Source of the DNA: Zychaea mexicana
Taxonomy: Eukaryota > Mucoromycota > Mucoromycetes > Mucorales > Lichtheimiaceae
NCBI RefSeq assembly: GCF_025766255.1
Contig: NW_026516754.1
Coordinates: 62,001-126,000, forward strand
DNA: 64,000 bases
Direction of reading: 5' to 3'
In this document: piece by piece, positions 59,420 to 64,000 of the stretch
Position numbering within the stretch: position 1 is the stretch's first letter
Layout of the letters: each line of letters opens with the position of its first letter
The notes under the pieces: model-generated
The model's database searches: none
What the model saw: only the letters and a program-made list of their open reading frames with translations
What the model was told of the DNA's origin: nothing
Made by a program: the position numbers and the translations under genes

Positions 59420-59573
59420 TTAAATTGTTATAAAAAAGGGGTTACGATTTTCTGTGTCCATTTTACTTTCTTTTTTCTATTTACGATTTATTTTACAGAT
59501 ATTGAAGTTGAGTATGCAATTTTTTTATGAAGATGGATAAGGGCATGTTGTTGATGAACATGGCGTTGAGCCG

Positions 59574-60794
59574 ATGGATCTTGTTGTTGATGAGGAGTTG
59601 TATGCTATTGAGACAATAAGTTCCCGTACTCAATTCTTAATGAATAAACCTCCAGAAAGACCATCTAATCCCGTTATACTTCCAGTTGCGGATGAAAGAA
59701 ACTATGATGTTGATATGGAGTTATGCAATAAGCGACGCTATACGGTTTACTCTGATGAAGACAAGACTAGATATTTTCATTTATTTTTCAGCAAATGCTT
59801 GAATGCTTCTGCTGCTGCGAGACAACTGGGTATTGATATCCAGACAGCGCAGAGATGGGTAAAACGGTATTACGAAGACCCCAAAAGCATTTTCGAAAAA
59901 AAGAAAAAATCAGGGCGGCATCGTATTCTTGGGAATGAGCATAAGCAATTTCTTTTAAATTACATTGATGAGAATCCTTCTACCGTTGTCAATGAAGTGG
60001 TGGAAAGTTTGAAACAAAACTATGAGGATCTCAACGTTTCTCGTAGTACTGTTTATAACTTCATAACAACTCAGTGTAATCTATCTATTAAGCAAGCACA
60101 GTTTCATCCTATGGAAAGGAACAGTAAGGAAAAGATTCAGCAAAGATACGACTGGGTTCAAAAGTGGCAGCAAACTGACCTGGATTTCACAACAAATTGT
60201 GTCTTTCTTGATGAATCGGCCTTTCACATTAATTTGAAACGTGGTATGGCTTGGTCAAAGAAAGGCACTCCTGCAGTAGTTACAGTGCCAATGACTAAAG
60301 CAAAAGCAACTTCTATTTTAGGTGCAATTTCTGCCACAGGTTTAATTAATGTTAGTTTGCGAGTTCTGAAGCGTATCAAGAAGAGAAAGCTCGGGTGTGA
60401 GATTGATGGTTATAGCATAGGAACAGTGACAGGTCATTACTTGAGCTTCTTAAAAGCTACTCTTAATGAAATGGACAAGTATCCAGAAATGAAGGGACAT
60501 TATCTTGTCATAGATAATGCTCCTATTCATAGCTCAACTGACATAGGAAAGTATATTCACTCTCGAGGATATCGATATGCATATCTTCCTCCATATTCCC
60601 CTGAACTGAATCCAATTGAGCAGTTTTGGTCAGTCGTCAAAAGTAAAGTTAAACGAAACAAGTTTTTGGAAAAAGAATCGCTCATGACTAGGATCAGTGA
60701 GGCATGTGATAGCTTAAATTTTAGTGATTTCAAAGGCTTCGTTTCTCATTCTGCTAAATGCTTTGATAAATGCCTTGCCAAAGAAAAATTATAA
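59574..60794 (+). CDS. Tc1-like DD34E transposase (intact, 406 aa)
   Basis: A single exon from ATG 59574; an in-frame TAA lies just upstream, fixing the open frame. An N-terminal HTH pair (about residues 60-165; NASAAARQLGIDIQTAQRWV and NVSRSTVYNFITTQ) precedes the DDE core: FLDESAFH (Asp 213), LVIDNAPIH (Asp 314) and NPIEQFW (Glu 349). The spacing of 34 residues makes it DD34E. It is homologous to, but distinct from, the 445-residue transposase at 5019. It should cut the 4.2-kb element at its inverted repeats and insert it at TA. Confidence 0.95.
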   Translation: MDLVVDEELYAIETISSRTQFLMNKPPERPSNPVILPVADERNYDVDMELCNKRRYTVYSDEDKTRYFHLFFSKCLNASAAARQLGIDIQTAQRWVKRYYEDPKSIFEKKKKSGRHRILGNEHKQFLLNYIDENPSTVVNEVVESLKQNYEDLNVSRSTVYNFITTQCNLSIKQAQFHPMERNSKEKIQQRYDWVQKWQQTDLDFTTNCVFLDESAFHINLKRGMAWSKKGTPAVVTVPMTKAKATSILGAISATGLINVSLRVLKRIKKRKLGCEIDGYSIGTVTGHYLSFLKATLNEMDKYPEMKGHYLVIDNAPIHSSTDIGKYIHSRGYRYAYLPPYSPELNPIEQFWSVVKSKVKRNKFLEKESLMTRISEACDSLNFSDFKGFVSHSAKCFDKCLAKEKL

Positions 60795-60805
60795 AAACGG
60801 GCACA

Positions 60806-61186
60806 GATGGGTAGACTGATGGGTAGACTGATGGGTAGACTGATGGGTAGACTGGTGGGTAGACTGATGGGTAGACTGATGGGTAGACTGGTGGGTAGAC
60901 TGGTGGGTAGACTGATGGGTAGACTGGTTGGTAGACTGATGGGTAGACTGGTGGGTAGACTGGTGGGTAGACTGGTGGGTAGACTGCTGGGTAGACTGAT
61001 GGGTAGACTGGTGGGTAGACTGATGGGTAGACTGGTGGGTAGACTGATGGGTAGACTGATGGGTAGACTGGTGGGTAGACTGATGGGTAGACTGATGGGT
61101 AGACTGATGGGTAGACTGATGGGTAGACTGATGGGTAGACTGGTGGGTAGACTGGTGGGTAGACTGGTGGGTAGACTGATGGAGGT
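60806..61186. repeat. 12-bp minisatellite (gatgggtagact), about 31 units
   Basis: It starts 12 bp after the transposase stop and shows a/g variation (gatggg/ggtggg). Inverted single units reappear at about 61376-61426, after the 18S-like stretch. The open frame across it (MGRL repeats) is a by-product. Confidence 0.95.
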
Positions 61187-61379
61187 GTTTGCTATAGATT
61201 AGACCGGCAACGGCTCGAAAAGTAGTGGACCTTTTTATAGTAGCGTTTTTCGCTCCCTAGTAAAACTTTAAAACAAAGGAGTGAACTGACGGTCTTTGAC
61301 TGAAAATTCTCAGTCTTGTCTTCGGACAGGACAGCCTTAATTTAAAGAGTTACCTGGTTGATCCTGTCAGTAGCCATAC
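61187..61379 (+). other. rDNA-derived segment: putative spacer/5' ETS plus first 29 nt of 18S rRNA
   Basis: 61351-61379 (tacctggttgatcctgtcag, tagccatac) matches the near-universal 5' end of eukaryotic 18S rRNA with three mismatches, all transitions. The 150 bp before it are therefore probably the end of the rDNA spacer and a short 5' external transcribed spacer. The similarity stops abruptly at an inverted satellite unit. It is not a functional rRNA gene. Confidence 0.75.
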
Positions 61380-61535
61380 CCATCAGTTGACCCATCAGTC
61401 TATCCACCAGTCTACCCATCAGCTTAAGTTGCTTGGTTATAAGATAAAAAATAATAATAAAAAAAAATAGCCATAATTATTTGTTTTTATTTGCTTATTG
61501 ACTAATTATGATGCTGTTTTAGAATGCAAGGTCGT

Positions 61536-63017
61536 TTATGATTTTGAGATGTAGAAAAAAAGTTGGTCGAAGATGGAGCTACTTATTGTTAGGCGATGTC
61601 GCTTGGGATGTGGACAATCAACAGATGGAATGCAAATTCGATCAAAGACGTCAAGTACAAGCAAAACGTCTGAAATATCGGTAACCAGCTTTGGTAAATC
61701 ATTCAGGCAATCTGGAATCTTAATTTTGGCAAGTTCATGCATAATATATAGACCACTTGAAGGTAATACCAAGATATAAAAGGTGATTGTTCTACCAACG
61801 ATCTGTAAACCCATAGTTCCCATCATTTTCTGCGTATCCAGGGCGTCTTTACAAAAAACTGAGACGCGTAAAAGATCTCGACAGACCGAGTAATGGTTAG
61901 AGCCTTGATGTGCTGGTTTTGCCTCCCCAAAACCAATGTTCGCTTTCCATTTGACGCCTTGTAATCTGGTGATGCAAATATCGGATCGCCAACTCAGCAA
62001 GCTTTGTTGCTTTTTCGCTTCTAATATGGTTTCGTTCGTCCATCGCAAAAAAACGCCTTCATCGGGTTCATCAAATATACCGCACAAGAATGGATCGACA
62101 TACCGAGAGCAAAGTTCCATTTCATTTGACTCTTCTGCAAGGGATACACGAGGTAGTTTCTTGACCAGCTCTGCTATTGCTTTGGCAAACTTATATTCGT
62201 TTGTGGTAAGATCCAATCCGAATAATTTTATAGCAGCCTTTTCTCTTGTTGTCGCGGTAGATAAAAGGTCTTCGATGATCTTGATGATTTCCATGACTAC
62301 GTTGGTAGGCATTCGTGGTTTCTTGATATCATAGATAGTATCAACACGGTCAATGGTAGCCTTTAGGTTGTGTTCATCGAAAAATGGCAGAAAATCTTCA
62401 GAATATTGATTTCTAGACAAGAATAGAATTGAGGTGGACGCCATGGCATATTGGATATGGTCCTCCAGAGAGAGTTTCCATTTATGAGCCAGTAAGGACT
62501 GTTGAAAGTTATAAAATGCATCGGTCGCATCAAAGTCACCAATCATGAGCCGGTCATCATCGCAAGGAGGTATGATTAATAGACATAAATGGTCCATTAA
62601 TTCTGTGTCAACGTCATCGACGTCTACAATCTCATCCACACTTCGTTTTTTTGGTGAATGTGGTGAAACGTCATTGCTTTCTTGGTGTTGCGGTGCTGGC
62701 GGCATAGATTTGGGATGGTCATTGATAAGATGATCTTTTAAATCGTTTAAAAGTTTAAAATGAGCAGGACAAGACAGACAGCCAAAGTGCTTTTGAATAT
62801 CTGGATGTTTGCCATCAGCTTTTACAAATGAATAATCGGGTGTGTCATGACATCTAACGCCAACAGGTCGTTCGGGAACATTGATTCCGTGCTTTTTGAA
62901 ATGATGGCGTAATTTCTGTGGCGCTATATATGTTTTAGAGCATATAAAGCATGTGTTAGCAAGTTCAACCAATGGAGCTTTGAAAATCGATGGTTCGGCA
63001 GACATCACGTAAAACAA
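61536..63017 (-). CDS. passenger protein: two C2H2 fingers and candidate PD-(D/E)XK nuclease-like region
   Basis: An intact frame of 493 codons from ATG 63017. Finger 1 is CFICSKTYIAPQKLRHHFKK H (C23, C26, H39, H43). Finger 2 starts FGCLSCPAHF (C80, C83, H96, H101). An acidic linker follows (VDEIVDVDDVDTEL). The C-terminal half has ELCSRYVDPFLCGIF (E301), RSDICITRLQ (D346) and GFGEAKPAHQG (E365, K367), then a helix NHYSVCRDLLRVSVFCKDAL. This spacing of Asp and E-x-K, on predicted strands and before a helix, is what a PD-(D/E)XK fold shows. Activity is inference. It converges on the transposase gene inside the same inverted repeats. It could be a targeting or nuclease partner, or selfish cargo. 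Confidence 0.7.
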   Translation of the reverse strand: MFYVMSAEPSIFKAPLVELANTCFICSKTYIAPQKLRHHFKKHGINVPERPVGVRCHDTPDYSFVKADGKHPDIQKHFGCLSCPAHFKLLNDLKDHLINDHPKSMPPAPQHQESNDVSPHSPKKRSVDEIVDVDDVDTELMDHLCLLIIPPCDDDRLMIGDFDATDAFYNFQQSLLAHKWKLSLEDHIQYAMASTSILFLSRNQYSEDFLPFFDEHNLKATIDRVDTIYDIKKPRMPTNVVMEIIKIIEDLLSTATTREKAAIKLFGLDLTTNEYKFAKAIAELVKKLPRVSLAEESNEMELCSRYVDPFLCGIFDEPDEGVFLRWTNETILEAKKQQSLLSWRSDICITRLQGVKWKANIGFGEAKPAHQGSNHYSVCRDLLRVSVFCKDALDTQKMMGTMGLQIVGRTITFYILVLPSSGLYIMHELAKIKIPDCLNDLPKLVTDISDVLLVLDVFDRICIPSVDCPHPKRHRLTISSSIFDQLFFYISKS

Positions 63018-63330
63018 AACAAAGGGCTGATTTCAAAGAAAACAAAAAAAAAAGTGTCCTTTTTTTTTAGATGTAGGAGTTTAAACGCCTCTGCATTTCA
63101 CACTGGGAAAAAAATCCAAATTTCCCTAAAAAACAAATTTCCAAGGTGATGCTGGTAAGTTGAATCATATTAACATGAATGAATGAGAGTGTTTCCAATG
63201 TTTAATATATGCTTCGCGTATATTTAGAAGAACGCATCGACGCTACGTTACCAGTAGTCAACATGCCGATATTATGATAATTAGTGATGAAGGAAACGAG
63301 GATTCGCTCCTAGGTTGTACAAAATGAAAA

Positions 63331-63488
63331 TGCCAAGAATTTTATTGGATAATTACTAAGCGACATCTAACAATAAACGCACGCGAACACGACTCCATTA
63401 CTGGACCAGTCGACATCATTGTTGGACACGAGAATTTTTTGCACGACTTCAAACTCAAAATCAACGACTTTACTTTCTGAAATGACTG
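63331..63488. repeat. right terminal inverted repeat of the 4.2-kb element
   Basis: It is the inverse of 59253-59419 with about 85% identity by eye. Confidence 0.88.
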
Positions 63489-63490
63489 TA

Positions 63491-64000
63491 GATCATGCAT
63501 GACTAGGCAGGGGATGAAAACGGACAAGAAAAAAAAGGAATATAAGAGCGAGCTTTAATTTATTTCCCTTTGTCGTTCTAAATCTGCTAAACAGGCATCA
63601 CAGTGGTGTGCTGTATACCAACGATTCGACATTGAACGGTTAAATGAACCACTTCACAAGATTAACAGCAGCCTAATTATTGGATGGTGTTCAAGATGTG
63701 ACGACATTGTTAACACAGAGCAGTCAAAAAAAACAGTAGGTACAGTATTTCGGGTGTAATAACTTTTGTTTTTTCCCCTTGACTAATCTTGCGAATCAGT
63801 CTACAGAGATCGACAGCCAAGGGATGAACCAACATGAATATACTACTAACAGCTAACTACAGAGCTGTGCAAACAAAGAAAAACCAAACCAACGGTGTGC
63901 TGTCAGTGCCGGCCTTCCTGACACACTGCTTTTGCTTTGCTGATTTTGTTTTCGACGACGAAGTTTCAACAAGATTCATTAGTCAATGCTCAACAAATTG
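63491..64000. other. no gene recognised
   Basis: Short interrupted frames only. It continues the sequence that the 4.2-kb element interrupted. Confidence 0.4.

Larger units (their letters stand above)
59253..63488. mobile_element. 4236-bp Tc1-like element with passenger gene and rDNA segment
   Basis: The ends CGGTCATTTCAGAAAG (59253) and …CTTTCTGAAATGACTG (63488) lie between TA dinucleotides (59251-59252, 63489-63490). The inverted repeats are about 160 bp. Inside are an intact DD34E transposase (plus), a 12-bp satellite, an rDNA-derived segment and an intact minus-strand zinc-finger gene. Both genes are open, so this copy could be active. Confidence 0.9.

Noticed and set aside
60807..61202. 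131-codon frame of MGRL/VGRL repeats
   Set aside because: It is a 12-bp satellite, so every frame in phase stays open; there is no independent coding sign.
61351..61379. Functional 18S rRNA gene
   Set aside because: Only the first 29 nt are present, with three mismatches, followed by unrelated satellite sequence.

Overview
The window looks like transposon-packed nuclear DNA of an early-diverging fungus, most likely a Mucoromycota/Mucorales-type genome. The reasons are short GT-AG introns (about 60-90 bp), an AT-rich background, eukaryotic transposon classes typical of such fungi (Tc1-like, MULE, PIF/Harbinger, CACTA/Plavaka-like, Helitron) and an intron-less nuclear tRNA-Phe. This assignment is inference. 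Apart from the tRNA and an OTU-protease relic I see no convincing host gene. Almost everything else is a mobile element, many nested in one another.

Layout. (1) 1-7500 is most of an 8.2-kb Tc1-like element (copy 1, left end outside the window), with an intact DD34E transposase, a divergently transcribed paralogue and a small HTH gene. (2) 8255-10434 holds a 1.55-kb inverted-repeat element and CACTA and FAR1-like gene scraps. (3) 10787-16170 is a MULE with 9-bp target duplications. (4) 17140-17212 is tRNA-Phe(GAA). (5) 19031-24098 is an apparently intact Helitron Rep/helicase gene with N-terminal zinc knuckles. (6) 25.2-37.8 kb is a three-level nest: an OTU-protease relic interrupted by a PIF/Harbinger element (25469-37411), itself interrupted by a second, complete 8190-bp copy of the two-transposase element (26563-34752). 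(7) 39.2-53.4 kb is an AT-rich chromodomain transposase gene split by a 13.1-kb element with about 1.3-kb terminal inverted repeats, which carries another chromodomain transposase and a CACTA-like element. (8) 53452-58893 is a second MULE, inserted in a Ty3/gypsy reverse-transcriptase fragment. (9) 59253-63488 is a compact 4.2-kb Tc1-like element with an intact transposase, a 12-bp satellite, an rDNA-derived segment ending in the first bases of 18S rRNA, and an intact gene for a zinc-finger protein with a PD-(D/E)XK-like E-x-K signature.

Most unusual systems. The 8.2-kb element pairs a catalytically complete DD34E transposase with a full-length homologue in which all three catalytic acids are replaced (D to S, D to A, E to R), plus a third small HTH gene. 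This suggests a two-subunit or self-regulated transposition module. The 4.2-kb element pairs a DDE transposase with a candidate PD-(D/E)XK protein and a piece of ribosomal DNA. Several insertions are exactly delimited because conceptually removing the element with one target-site copy restores an uninterrupted reading frame.
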